Below, one piece after another: positions 1 through 10,450 of a DNA stretch of 32,284 nucleotides (position 1 is its first letter; each line of letters opens with the position of its first letter). The notes beneath the pieces are model-generated. The model was not told the origin of the DNA. It saw only the letters and a list, made by a program, of their open reading frames with translations, and did not search any database. The translations under genes and the position numbers were made by a program. Location of the stretch: contig JBNGIS010008719.1 of NCBI GenBank assembly GCA_049999725.1, positions 1 through 32,284 on the forward strand, read 5' to 3'. The DNA is from Haplomitrium mnioides (taxonomy: Eukaryota > Marchantiophyta > Haplomitriopsida > Calobryales).

Positions 1-703
1 GTTCTGCTCTATGTGTGTATGTGTGTTAGTTTGTTAAATCTTAAAGAGAGAGAACCTTATGTGATTCTCCAATTAGTGGATACTGGTTGATGGGTTGCAT
101 TAGAGCAAGGAGTGCTCAGGATTGTGTGTGCCTAGGGAGTAGGTGGGCATTTCACAAGCAAACAGAGTAGTGGGTAGTTGGAGGAACAACAAGTGTATGT
201 GAGATCAAGAGGGTCGTTCTATAGCTGAGTTCTCAACATCAAGCTATGGGATATATTGGGTTGGAGTGGCTTGAGTATCTAGTTTGAGGGAAGTGAGGTG
301 AAGTAATAAAGGTAGGCACTGAAGTGTTGGTGTGAGAGTTTCAAGCAAGTTGGGTAACTAGTTGCTTAGGGACTTCTCTGATACAGCTCAAGCTTAAAAT
401 CTGTGCATCAGGTTTCTTATCCTAGAAATATGAGTCATACAATTTGAGTAATTCTTGGCTTTTGTTCTATTGTGTTGAGTAGTAGTAGTTTGTGTGTATG
501 GTTTTGTGGAGAAAGGGTGGTTAGACCTAGAGTGGAGAGAGATCCATCTCTGAACTAATAGAGTGCAATTTCAGAACTCTATAAAGAATCTGGAAAGTTG
601 GTAAAAGTGAGTTAATATCAGATTTCTATGTATATCTTGTGTGGTTCGGTCTTTGGGTGTGCTTTTCAGGGCTGGAGTGCCATTGTTGTGCTATGATATG
701 TGA
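1..703 (+). repeat. 5' LTR (3' part only) of the gypsy element
   Basis: Bases 1-703 align almost end to end with 8203-8905, with scattered substitutions and a few short indels. Position 1 lies inside the LTR, so its start is off the window. The copy ends just before the primer-binding site at 709. The last bases are not a clean CA here, whereas the 3' copy ends in TGACA, so the exact end is good to a few bases. Confidence 0.9.
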
Positions 704-708
704 TTTCT

Positions 709-726
709 TGGCGTCATTGCCGGGGA
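709..726 (+). promoter_or_regulatory. Primer-binding site, tRNA-Asp type
   Basis: The 18 bases TGGCGTCATTGCCGGGGA differ at two positions from TGGCGCCGTTGCCGGGGA, the complement of the 3' end of plant tRNA-Asp that primes several non-chromovirus gypsy lineages. The site lies about 5 bases after the LTR end, the expected place for minus-strand priming. Both differences are transitions. Confidence 0.75.
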
Positions 727-871
727 TCTAATTTCTAGTGTTTGCTCTTAAAAGTGTGCATAGTGTTAACAATAATGTTGGAAACATGTTTTACTCGCCA
801 GTATTAAATTCTGTTCTTAACATTCTGTTGTGGAAGTTTGTTTTTTTTTGTGTTCTGTATTTTTCTATTCC

Positions 872-2329
872 ATGGGATAGAAATATAAAGAAGAAGCAAT
901 TTCTTTGTGCGAGTTAGCAAAGAAGATGCGAATGCGTGAAATCTCAGAAGTGGACAAAGAGAGAGAAGAAAGACTAGAGAGACATGAGGAGTCTAAGTTG
1001 AAGTCTAAAGAAGTGATAACTATTGGTAGCGGAAAGGAACCTATAGAGGGGGGAGCTCAACCTTCTGGGCCTCAATCGCCATTATCTAAGTTTTAGTGGA
1101 CTGATATTATTGCTCATGGAGGCATTATTGGGTTAAAATCATTCCCAAAGTTAAATCTACCTTCTTCTACTTCTACTTCTTCTTCTTCTTCTTCTAGGAA
1201 TTCAGCCACACCTACTAGTATTAAAGGTAGTGGAGCTTCACAACCTAGTGTTGTTTTGAGAACAGGGGTAACACCTGTGACTCTGTTTCCTTCAATATCA
1301 GCTATGGCACAACAAGCTCTTGTAGGGGGTTATCGAACGAAGCTAAAATACCATATCTTCAAAGGGAGATCAAAAGACGATGTGGACACATGGGTAAAAA
1401 GGTTTGAAGGCATTAGCGGGGCTAATCAAGAAGATTCAGATGCAGATCGGCTAAGACTAGTTGATGCTCTATTTTCAGGTAAAACAAGAGAATGGTATGA
1501 TAATTTGGGAGCAGGTTTTGGTACATGGGCAGATTTGAGGACAGCCATTGTGACAGAGTTCAGAGGGGCAGCGTATTCAATGAGGATTTTGACCAAGCTA
1601 ACCTCAATCAAGAAAAAGAAAAAGAAAAAGGAGGCAGTTCGGAATTACTATCAAAGATTCAAGACAATGTAGCAGAAGCTGGGCATTGTGAACAGCCCTA
1701 TGGTGGACCTGAAATGGTACCTGAAGGGCTTGTCAAAGAAGGAAGGATGTTTTGTATGACAATCAAGGGCTACTACTTTGGAGGAAGCTATTAGAGCCCT
1801 AGAGATGTACAAGACTGCAGAACTAAGGGAGAAGTTGAAAGATTCTCAGTCCAGTAGCAACAAAGAGGAAAGCAAGAAAAAGAAAAAGAAGGGTAAGAAA
1901 AAGAAAAATAAGAAGTCTAAGAAAGTGCAAGAAAGCACTAGTTTAGATTCACAAGAGGAATTGAGTTCATCTAAAGAGGAGGAATTGTCATCTTCTTCAG
2001 ACTCAGAGGACAAAAGGAAGAAATCAAGATCGAAGAAAGGAGAGTATAGATTGGAAAAACATAGAGAAAGAGAAGAGGAGAGAATGAGGAAAGATCCAAG
2101 TAGGAAAGATGGATCTGGCTTACCTTTCGAGGGAGTAAAAGTTGATGAATTGGAATTGGATTATAACGTGGTTTTGGATGTACAAAGGATGCCAGCCAAT
2201 GTGACAGTGGGGCAAATACTAAGAATGTCTGCACCACAAAGGAAAAAGTTAAGGATGCTGACTAGTGCAAAGAAGAGAAGGTATAAATTACCTAAGGTGT
2301 CAGTCCCTGTGTCATTTTTGCCAACATGA
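872..2329 (+). pseudogene. gag: Gypsy gag region
   Basis: Residues about 157-267 (1340-1672) resemble the retrotransposon gag (capsid) domain: a phenylalanine-rich start with FKGRSKDDVDTW, then REWYDNL and a TEFRGA-type end. Upstream is a charged N-terminal part and a serine/threonine-rich linker (1159-1200) encoded by a TTC-rich run. Downstream, 1860-2100 is a highly charged Lys/Ser/Glu tract. No CCHC zinc knuckle is seen, so nucleic-acid binding may have relied on the basic tract (inference). Stops at 878, 1094, 1670, 1757 and 2327 break the frame. The ATG at 872 was chosen because it is in frame and begins a plausible N-terminus that is interrupted only at codon 3. Confidence 0.75.
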
Positions 2330-2884
2330 ACTGTTCAAGAGGAGGTGCCAGAATATGGAGTTCCAAAAGTGGAGATTCAAAAAAGAGGATGCAACGTAAC
2401 GAATGTACCAATCGATGGTGGATAAGAGAAAAACGTTATGGTGCTGGAAACCATGGAAGCATTGGGAGTCAGTCGCCTAGATAAAACACCTCAAGTGTTA
2501 AGATTGGTAGATCAGAGAAGACTGATTCATGTAGGAGTGTTGAGAGGAGTTAAGACTGTGATTGGAGGGAGAGAGTTTGTTTTGGATTATACAGTCATCA
2601 ACCCTGAATCAAAATCAACATATCATGTGTTATTGGGATAGCCTTGGCTGTATTAAGCCAAAGTAGTAGAAGATTGGGGAAAGAGAGAGATTTGATTTGG
2701 AACTAAATCCAAGGCAACATTATCTTGGGGAGAACCTCCCTATCAAGGAGAAACTCAGACAATAGAGGAGTACACTTCAGAGCAATCTGGAGAGTATGAC
2801 GGGTTTGTTTTAGAGTCTGAAGAGGAAGCTTATCAGAATCCAGAATTGTGGTTATAGGAGGACGATACGCCAATTGCTCACTTA
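2330..2884 (+). pseudogene. Gypsy aspartic protease region
   Basis: The motif IDGG with Asp at about residue 515 (codon 2414-2416), followed by NVM eight codons after the Asp, fits the retropepsin active-site strand of plant gypsy elements (D-G-G or D-S-G followed by a hydrophobic stretch). The usual small residue after DGG is replaced by a TAA at 2423. The end of the fold is marked by the YHVLLG motif just before the stop at 2639, where a PW tryptophan motif continues. Three stops cluster within 55 bases (2639, 2654, 2693). The acidic segment that follows (2756-2850) links protease to RT. Function is inferred from motif and position. Confidence 0.65.
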
Positions 2885-4110
2885 ATGGAAGAGTATTGTG
2901 AGGAATTTGGTGTCCGTAATCCTACTTTTGTTGGTTGGACTGATGAGGAATTTATTAAATGGAGCTTGTGCAGTGATGGAAAAGGAGGCAATCTGGATAT
3001 GTTCGTATTATTTGCAAGTGAAGGAGAGAAAGTACCTGAGCTGATTATGAAGCAGGTAATGATGCATAACGTGGTAAGAGAACAACAATATAGTGCGATA
3101 CAAGTGAGTTCTAAGGATCCTGAAAAGGTGTTATTTCTATGTGATGAAATATATGAGGAAGAAAGAAAAGTGTATAAAGTGCTTTTGGCAGAATTTCAAG
3201 ACGTGTTTGCTTGGTATTACAAAGATTTAAAGGGAATACCTGCGGAAGTTTGCAAGCATAGGATTTATTTGGAGGAGGGAGTTGTGCCTATTAGACAGAG
3301 GCAGTATCGCTTGAATCCCAAATATTCATTACTAGTGAAGGAAGAATTGGAGAAACTGTTAGCAGCAAATTTTATTTATGTAGTACCTTATAGTGAATGG
3401 GTGTCACCAATAGTGATAGTGATGAAGAAGAATAGAAAGATTAGAGTGTGCCAGGATTTTAGGAGATTAAACTAGGCCACTAAAAAGGATTTTTATCCTT
3501 TCCCATTCAATGACACTATCCTAGATCAGGTGGCAGGAGCGGAATGTTATACTTTTCTAGATGGGTTTTCTGGTTATAACCAAGTGAGTATCCATCCTAA
3601 AGATAGATCGAAAACTACCTTTACTACAGACTGGGGAACGTATGCTTATAATATGATGCCTTTTGGGCTATGTAATGCTCTAGCCACTTTTCAAAGAGAA
3701 ATGACACAAATTTTTAAACTGTATCTGAGGGATTTCATATAAATATTCTTGGATGACTTTTGTGTATATGGATTAAAGGAGGATCATCCTAGTCATCCGA
3801 GAAAAACTTTTGAGAGATGTAGATGGGGTCAGTTAGGATTATAGCCTAAGAAGAGTTTTATTGCAATGAGTGAAGGATTATTGTTGGGGCATAAAGTCTC
3901 CAAGGATGGCATTGTTGTAGATGTGGACAAAGTGAAAATTATAAAGGCTGTTAAGAGGCCTACTATAGTAACAGAAGTGTGAGAGTTTTTGGGAGCTACG
4001 GGCTACTATAGAAGGTTCATAGAAAATTACTCCTGGATAGCTGCTCCACTTACCGACTTGTTGCAGAAAAACGTTGTATTTTAGTGGGGAGAGGAGGCTC
4101 AGATAGCTTT
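2885..4110 (+). pseudogene. Gypsy reverse transcriptase
   Basis: RT would copy the element RNA into DNA inside the virus-like particle. Visible landmarks in order are a VFAW entry motif near 3208, SPIVIVMKK and RVCQDFRRLN near 3405-3470, FLDGFSGYNQV near 3550, TTDWGTYAYNMMPFGLCNA near 3628, and the catalytic FLDD with its Asp pair at codons 3752 and 3755. Then come LLGHKVS and the thumb/connection motif [12 protein letters not shown] near 3983. Stops at 3473, 3740 (just before FLDD), 3842, 3980 and 4082 break it. Catalytic Asp residues survive. The order RT then integrase is diagnostic for Ty3/gypsy. Confidence 0.92.
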
Positions 4111-4111
4111 T

Positions 4112-4690
4112 GATTTGTTAAAAGAAAAGCTTGCTACAACTCATGTTCTAAAACCTCCAATTTGGGATAGAAAGTTTCATGTTCATGCGGATGTCTCTGC
4201 TTTTGCAATAGGCAGTGTATTGAGTCAGAAGGATGAAGAGAAGAAAGATCATCCTATTTACTATGCGAGTCAGAAGTTGATTGCAGCAAAGAAGAATTAT
4301 TTGGTAACAAAGAGAGAAGCGTTGGGACTGCTATTTTCAATCAGAAAATTCAGACATTACTTGTTAGGATACCTATTTGTGTTTCATGTGGATCATAATT
4401 CACTAAAATATTTAGTGAATAAACTTGATTTGTCTAGAAGGATAGCAAGATGGATGTTGCTACTCCAAGAATTTGATTTTGAAGTAGACGTGAGACCAAG
4501 AAAGTCACATCAGAATGCAGATTTCCTATCCAGAATTCCAAGAGCAACTAAGATAGATGATATGAATGATAATTTTCTAGATGAAAATTTGTTCCCAATT
4601 GAGAAAGAAGGGAAGGAGAACCCTTGGTATAAAGAGATTTGGTTATATTTAAAAAGTTCTATTTTGCCTTCTAGGTTGAATAAAGAGTAA
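4112..4690 (+). pseudogene. Gypsy RNase H domain and tether
   Basis: This is the longest undamaged block after RT. It matches gypsy RNase H: an HVHADVSAFAIGSVLSQ strand carrying the first acidic residue, HPIYYASQKL, the YLVTKREALG helix with the second acidic residue, FHVDHNSLKYL with the third, and a closing NADFLSRI motif. RNase H degrades the RNA strand of the RNA-DNA hybrid during reverse transcription. A TAA at 4688 then precedes the integrase. A second (archaeal-type) RNase H is not apparent. Confidence 0.9.
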
Positions 4691-4711
4691 GAGGCGGTAT
4701 TTTTTGAGAAG

Positions 4712-5875
4712 GTGGCGCCATATACAATCTATAAAGGATTGTTATATAAGAAAATACCTGATGAGATTTTGAGACGTTGTTTAGGTCCTGATGAAGCTAA
4801 AAAGATGATCGCTGCATTGCACAATGATGAGGTAGGTAGACACTATGCCATGCGTAACACGGTGGAAAAGATTCATGAGGCAGGGTATTGGTGGCCTACG
4901 ATGTATAAGGATGTAAAGAGTTATATTCAGAGTTGTGACCTATGTCAGAGAGTGGGGAAACCAACAACAAGAAGCCATTGGTCACTTACACCTATCTTAC
5001 CTTTAGCACCATTTGAGAAATGGGGTATTGATTTTGTAGGGCCTATTACACCAGTGTCGAGATACTATAAAAATAGATATATATTAGTGTGTAAAGATTA
5101 TGCTACCAAATGGGTGGAAGCAAAAGCTACATGTAGAGATGGAGCAATGGAAGTTGCTAACTTCCTGTTTGAGAACATAATCACGAGATTCGGATGTCCT
5201 TTAGAGTTGATCAGTGATAGGGGAACTCATTTTCTGAGTGAGGTGATTCAACGTCTTACTGACACATATATGATTAAACACAAGAAAACAATGCCTTATA
5301 ACCCGAAAGCGAATAGACATACTAAAAGAGTTAATGGATTGTTATGTAAGATATTGACAAAGATTTGTTCAGCGTACTCGTCAAATTGGGACAGGAAGTT
5401 GTACTCAGCTTTGTAGGCGTACAGAACAGCGGAGAAAGTTACTATGAAGCAGACTCCATTCTATTTGGTTTATGGTACTCATTTCTTAGTACCAGTAGAA
5501 TGGGATGTGCCATCTATTAGGATTACTGAAGAAGAATGTATGCCAAACAAGGAGAGTTTATTGAAGCAAATGATGGACTTAGTCAAGATGGAGGAAGAAA
5601 GAGTTCAGGCTCTGGTCGAAACTGAAAAAGTCCAAAACAAGAGGAAAGAAGGCTATGATTCCAAGCTCAAGAAGGTGAATATTTCTAAAGGGGATCTAGT
5701 ACTTCTGTATGACAATCATTATTTTTTATTCCTAGGGAAACTTCATGTAAGATGGATGGGACCTTATGTAGTTTCAAAAATTTATGAGAATGGATCGTTG
5801 GAGTTAAAGACTTTAAAAGGGGAAGTGTTAGAAACGAGAATCAATGGATCAATAGTGAAGTGGTATTATTTGTAA
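4712..5875 (+). pseudogene. Gypsy integrase, catalytic Glu changed to Lys
   Basis: The N-terminal HHCC zinc finger runs from about 4823 to 4950 and ends in CDLC. The RNase H-like core has Asp in GIDFVGP (codon 5030-5032, residue about 1387) and Asp in SDRGTHF (codon 5216-5218, residue about 1449). Exactly 35 residues later, where DD35E integrases have Glu, the codon at 5324-5326 is AAA (Lys). The neighbouring residues, normally NGQTE-like, read NRHTK. A TAG at 5414 interrupts the core end at a position that is usually Trp. The C-terminal part has a coiled, charged helix and the RWMGPY (GPY/F) motif near 5750. No chromodomain is seen before TAA 5873. Confidence 0.9.
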
Positions 5876-5900
5876 ACGCTTGCAAGGACGCTGCGCGATG

Positions 5901-5910
5901 GAGGAGGGGG
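5901..5910 (+). promoter_or_regulatory. Candidate polypurine tract of the gypsy element
   Basis: Ten purines, GAGGAGGGGG, lie 26 bases after the polyprotein stop, where the plus-strand primer is expected. The first TG after it is at 5916. A rival LTR start is the TGTCA at 6029, which matches the TGACA that ends the 3' LTR as an inverted pair but has no adjoining purine run. Another purine run at 7627-7649 is not followed by a TG start. Confidence 0.45.
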
Positions 5911-5915
5911 CTATC

Positions 5916-8905
5916 TGAGGGCATAGTTCATAACAGAAGGTCAGAAACGGCTTGAAGGAGTCTCTTTTGCGTGGTAGAGTGAGAGGGAAATGGTAAAGCT
6001 TCAAGTTTTGGGCTAATAAGTGTAAAGTTGTCAAAATGTAGAGACCATAGGGACATTTTGGATGTAGTAGGCCAAGGAGAGAAGGCTGGTCTACAAGGAA
6101 GTTGGTCTTTCTTAGTGAGAAAAAAAAATTTATTTTTGTAAAACTAATCTAAGTGTTGAGGGCCAGCCAGCCCATATCTATCTATTTCTATTATATGTGT
6201 TGATGGATAGCTTGCCCAGGAGTCAGGTGAAGAGTATCAATGGAAGCCGTTGCCTTGAACTAGCTCCGGTAGGGAACATAAGCGGTGGCCTTACACGCAT
6301 GTAGGGCTGCCTCTCAAAAGGAAGTAAGTGTGGAATGTTTATATAGTGCTTCTAAGTTATTAGAGAGGACTTATGGGATAAATGGCGAGGCTCTGCTGTG
6401 ATCACTCGAAAGGAAGAGGCGATCCGTGATGAACGATTAAACTATGGTGAATGTGTTGCTAATGAGGAATTTGATGTGAAGAATTAATGAGTGAAGAAAT
6501 TGAATCGGCCTGCGGAGAAACATTCAGAAGATTCGAGTGATGGATCCTCTTGATGCGATCAAGGGTCTCAGAACGATGTGTGAGCTATAGATTTGTGCAA
6601 AATTAAGCTGGAGGAGGAGTCCACTTGCAAGATGTAACAAGGAATCGTCATGAAGAATTGATTATAAAGAATCACCTGTGAGCAGATTTCCTGTAAGCAA
6701 CCAATGTGCGAATTGCCCTGCGAGTAATTGGGTGTGAAGGAAATATTGCAAGGAAGTGTTTTTTAAAATAAGAATGAACACCTTGCGACTAACAATCTCT
6801 TTTGAGTAATCGACCTGAAAAGAATTCCCCGATGTGACAAATGATCTGATATGAAATAGGATCCTTGCCAACGAATTGATGTTAAGTTTTGGAGGTAAAG
6901 TTCTGTGAGGAATGGAGAACGAAAATTGGTGTGAATGTCAGTGGTGATGAAGGCCACAATGAAACGGAATGGGAAGCTTTGGAAAAGAGCTCTACGAGGA
7001 GGCTACTGGCATTGTTGAAGGATTCCGTTGTAGTAAGGAAATGTGAAGAATGTCTCTATGAGGAATCGAATTGAAGATTTGCTACGAGGTGGAAATCGAA
7101 CAAGCTGTTGTGCGAACAATTTGAATCGGAAGGAATTAAATTTTTAAAGGAATAAGTAAGATTTGGAAATGAACAAAGAAGATCCGAAGGGTCCGTGGTC
7201 CGAAGAAGACGTCGGAACCGCGTCTTTCGATGTGGGGTGCCCCGGTCAAGGGGGTTCCGATGCGTCTTCCGTTGTGGGATACCCCGGTTAAAGGAGTTCC
7301 GATGAGTGTCTGTGTGAGGATCCGAAGTGGAGATCCTCGGGTAAGTTGGTTCTGAGTGGTGTTCCGAAGTGGAGATCCTCGGTTAGAAAGGTTATGTTCC
7401 GAGGTGTTCGACAAAAGTATAATCGGTGAAACAATGATGAAGCGAAGCAATGATGGATGAAATAGTGACTTGTCGACGTTTTGTGTGATAAGGATAGTTG
7501 CAAAAAAGCGAGTGAGGAGAGAAGTTTGAATGGCAAATCGGTGATTTATCGTGGTTTCAATGTGGAAGACGAATCGAAAGTTTGAAAAGTCGAAACAACT
7601 ACTTGGTGGAATTCGAAAAGTTTGAAATTGAAAGGGAGAGGAAGAGAAGAGTTAGTGAAAGTTCAAAAACTAGCATAATAACAATTGCTAGTAATTAGTT
7701 CTTATGGCGAGCAAAGTTAGTGAAAGCGAGTTGTTTAGTTTAAGAACACACTGTGAGTTGTTAGTCCTTATTGGAAACTTAGTGAGGGAAAGTTAGCATG
7801 TAGAGAAGTAAGTTAGTTTGGTTTGGAACTATTATGACTGTTATTGTCAGTTGAGCAGGACAGAGGGTACAAGCCTATTGGCGAGTTCCTGTTTTGCTGG
7901 TTGTCTCATTGTACATGTGTGCTTCAAGTAAAGTTTATGAGATTCTTGTCTGTGAGGTCCCCTGCTCTTGGTGGAAATTGCATATTTAGAAGGAGCAGTT
8001 TGATAAAGGAACAAGGAAATTGAAGTTAGAGTTGATTGGTGAATGTTTTGTAGGTCTGCAATTGAAGAAATCGGTCAGATTGCATTAGAGAAGTGCATGT
8101 TATGGGGTACTTGAGTATGTTCTACTGGAGGGTGTGGGTTTTGAAGTTCCAGATTGTGATTTGTGCGAGGTTCAGTAGCAAATTAATTCTGCTTTAAGCT
8201 TTGTTCTGTTCTATGTGTGTATGTGTGTTGGTTTGTTAAATCTTAAAGAGAGAACTTTATGTGATTCTCCAGCTAGTGGATACTGGTTGGTGGGTTGCAA
8301 TAGAGCAAGGAGTGCTCAGGATTATGTGTGCCTAGGGAATAGGTGGGCATTTCACAAGCAAACAGAGTAGTGGGTGGTTGGAGGAACATCAAGTGGATGT
8401 GAGATCAGGAGGGTCGTTCCATAGCTGAGTTCTCAGCATCAAGCTCTGGGATATATTGGGTTGGAGTGGCTTGAATATCCAGTTTGAGGGAAGTGAGGTG
8501 AAGTAATGAAGGCAAGCACTGAAGTGTTGGTTTGAGAGTTTCAAGCAAGTTGGGTAACTGGTTGCTTGGGGACTTCTCTGATACAGCTCAAGTTTAAAAT
8601 CAGCATATGCATCAGGTTTCTTATCCTAGATATGTTAGTCATACAGTTTGAGTAATTCTTGGCTTTTGTTCTATTGTATTGAGTAGTAGAAGTAGTTTGT
8701 GTGTATGGTTTTGTGGAGGAAGGGTGGTCAGACCTAGAGTGGAGAGAGATCCATCTTTGAACTGATAGAGTGCAGTTTCAAAACTCTATAAAGAATCTAG
8801 AAAGTTGGTAAAAGTGAATTAAGAGCAGATTTCTATATAGATGTTGCGTGGTTCGGTCTCTAGGTGTGTTTTTCAAGGCTGGAGTGCCACTGGTGTGATA
8901 TGACA
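5916..8905 (+). repeat. 3' LTR region of the gypsy element, left edge uncertain
   Basis: Bases 8203-8905 are certainly LTR because they repeat 1-703. The LTR must extend left of 8203 because the 5' copy is cut by the window start. Candidate starts are 5916 (just after the polypurine tract) and 6029 (TGTCA, inverted match to the terminal TGACA), giving a length of 2.9-3.0 kb. The interval contains no coding sequence I can support; short open frames here look like chance. It includes an 8-bp inverted repeat at 6032-6039 and 6053-6060 and the TCCGA-rich repeats described separately. Confidence 0.65.
7166..7412 (+). repeat. Short degenerate tandem repeats inside the gypsy LTR
   Basis: A unit of about 45 bp containing TGGGG or TGGGA, CCCCGGT and GGAGTTCCGATG appears twice in a row (about 7218-7304). 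A second unit, CCGAAGTGGAGATCCTCGG, appears twice 41-42 bases apart (about 7322 and 7364). The pentamer TCCGA recurs throughout. This block is far more GC-rich than its surroundings, as in LTR promoter enhancer repeats, though that role is only inferred. Confidence 0.6.
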
Positions 8906-10330
8906 ACAGTCCATGTGGTGATAGTGAGAATGATTCTCGTATGTCAAAGCCTGCTTCTGTTGGGCTCAGGATATGCAGGACTTTAGTGTCTTGAAAATAT
9001 CCGATTTGAATGTGAAAACCGTTTTTTTGTATATCTTGGAAGCTGATAAGGTTCTTGGTTGCTGCAGGTGCATAAATTGCAGATTTGATATCTAGTCTAG
9101 TTCCATTTGGAAATAGTATTGTTGCTGGACCATGTCCTTCTTCAATTTGATTGTGGCCAGAAATCGTTGTTATAGACCTGGAAGAAGGTTTGATCGAGGA
9201 GAAGTATTTTTGGTCTTGCAATATGGTGTGTGAAGATCTTCTGTCTACAATGCAGGTTATTTCAAAGTCATTTTTCTAGTTTGACAGATATGAATAAGTC
9301 ATGTGACTTTTAGGATGTAGATTGTATTAAAGATATACATCTATGTCTGTTAGTTCTAGTAAGTTGCCCTGTATCTCGTGGTTGTGAGGTTTGATGCTAT
9401 GTTGGTATAGTCACGCTAGGTGCCCTAGTACTTTGCAAGTGGGCTGGGTGTGGCCATGTGTGCCACATCAATTGCAGGTTGTTTGGGGCTAGCGAGAATG
9501 AGAGTGAGTTTGTCGACCTCTATGAGATTGTTTGTCACCTCTATTGTTCCATGTGTGCTGTGAAGCACGTTCTAGTGTTGTTGATGTGCGAGTTTGTTAT
9601 GTCAATCCCTATTATTGGGGGTTGGAGGTCGGCTGGTGGTTTGGCGGGTGGTGCTCCCTCTGAATTTGGAGCATCCACTTCCTCTGCCTCTTGAGAGGTT
9701 TCTACTTCTGGATCTAGGGTACAGCCCAGTCCATGTAAAGTGTGATTCAAGGTTCTGTGAAGGAGCGGCAGACCTTAGGGGTCTTTTCTTTGCATTTTCC
9801 ACAAGGATTAATTGATGCTTTTCAGCTAGTAGCATGCATGTTATGAGTTCACAGTATTGATTGAATCGCATATTGCGATATTGTGATGCTAAGATGAGAT
9901 TGCTCACAAGAAAAGTTGATAGAGCTTTCTCTATTTGTTCTTCATGAGCCACGGGGTGGCCACAGATTTCTAGTTGTGAGACAATGCAAAATAGTTTACT
10001 GTTGTAATTTACTATGGATGTATGGTCCTAAACTCAAAGATTAATCCAATCGTATCTTGTTGCAACGAGTGATATGCTTGTCAGATGGTGAAATATGAGT
10101 TTCAGTTCTTCCCATAGTAGATGAAGAGTGTGATAGTTCAGGTATTGGAGTCTTTGGGGTTCCACCAAGTGGTGTCTGATCAGGATGAGGGCTCTGGCTG
10201 CATTACATGGGGTGATATTATCATCCTTGTTGATGATTTCACGAATGCCCTTGGATGTTACATAGGTTGTGACGTCTAGTGACCATGACGAGTAGTTGGA
10301 GCCATCCAATCTCAGAGCCTAGAATTTCAT
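8906..10330 (-). pseudogene. gag-pol: Ty1/copia gag and protease remnant, cut by the gypsy insertion
   Basis: Read on the minus strand, gag starts near 10330 and shows DGSNYSSWSLDV, then the RHHL and LLWEEL motifs of copia-type gag. An EEQIEKALSTF...YRNM block follows (9952-9700), closely like the gag of the copia at 18352 but clearly diverged. An Arg/Gly-rich region precedes a CCHC knuckle at 9435-9476 (C-x2-C-x4-H-x4-C) with TGA at one x position. The protease strand is CIVDRRSSHTI at about 9225-9255, where copia elements have D-S-[AG]-[ST]-[ST]-H, so the active site is damaged. NGTRLDI and NLISFQDIQKNGFHI follow. Stops occur at 10319, 10034 and 10028, and the frame shifts between about 9700 and 9476. 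The frame ends abruptly at 8906 against the gypsy LTR; the rest of pol must lie left of the window. Confidence 0.88.
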
Positions 10331-10450
10331 GGATTTTACAGGTACTATTGTAGATCTGTGCTTTGTTTTGCTAAGAATACCTGTGAATGAGAAAGATGAA
10401 CTAAAGTCTCTGGCGAATGCAGCTGCTGGGTCAGGGCTGCAATGGTTTGT

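Larger units (their letters stand above)
872..5875 (+). pseudogene. gag-pol: Gypsy gag-pol polyprotein, one frame with 17 premature stops
   Basis: The ATG at 872 opens a frame of 1668 codons ending at TAA 5873-5875. Gag, protease, RT, RNase H and integrase all lie in this one frame, so the ancestor probably made a single polyprotein without frameshifting. Premature stops start at 878, 1094, 1670, 1757, 2327, 2423, 2639, 2654, 2693, 2855, 3473, 3740, 3842, 3980, 4082, 4688 and 5414: nine TAG, four TGA, four TAA. Several fall where the family normally has Gln or Arg, consistent with C-to-T change (CAG or CAA to a stop, CGA to TGA). No frame change separates the recognised domains across 5 kb. 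The domains are listed separately below. The copy cannot make a functional product. Confidence 0.9.
1..8905 (+). mobile_element. Ty3/gypsy LTR retrotransposon, 5' end outside the window
   Basis: Order of parts: partial 5' LTR, tRNA-Asp-type primer site, single gag-pol frame with protease, RT, RNase H and integrase in that order, polypurine tract, 3' LTR. RT before integrase defines Ty3/gypsy. No chromodomain is visible after the integrase GPY-like motif, and with the Asp primer site this suggests a non-chromovirus lineage (inference). The right edge is at about 8905, where minus-strand copia coding begins. The target duplication cannot be tested because the left edge is missing. The element is inactive: 17 stops and a mutated integrase residue. 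The two LTR copies differ at about 23 of the first 360 aligned bases counted by eye, 18 of them transitions, so the insertion is not recent. Confidence 0.9.

Noticed and set aside
6029-6060. Intrinsic-terminator-like 8-bp inverted repeat
   Set aside because: A bacterial-type terminator makes no sense in this plant element; it lies at a candidate LTR start and is more simply an LTR-edge palindrome.
7136-7536. Minus-strand open frames of 82-104 codons in the gypsy LTR
   Set aside because: They are produced by the TCCGA-rich duplicated block inside the LTR and repeat short peptide phrases.
9458-9815. Overlapping plus-strand open frames of 73-78 codons
   Set aside because: They are antisense to the minus-strand copia gag, whose Arg/Gly-rich tract and CCHC knuckle explain the openness.
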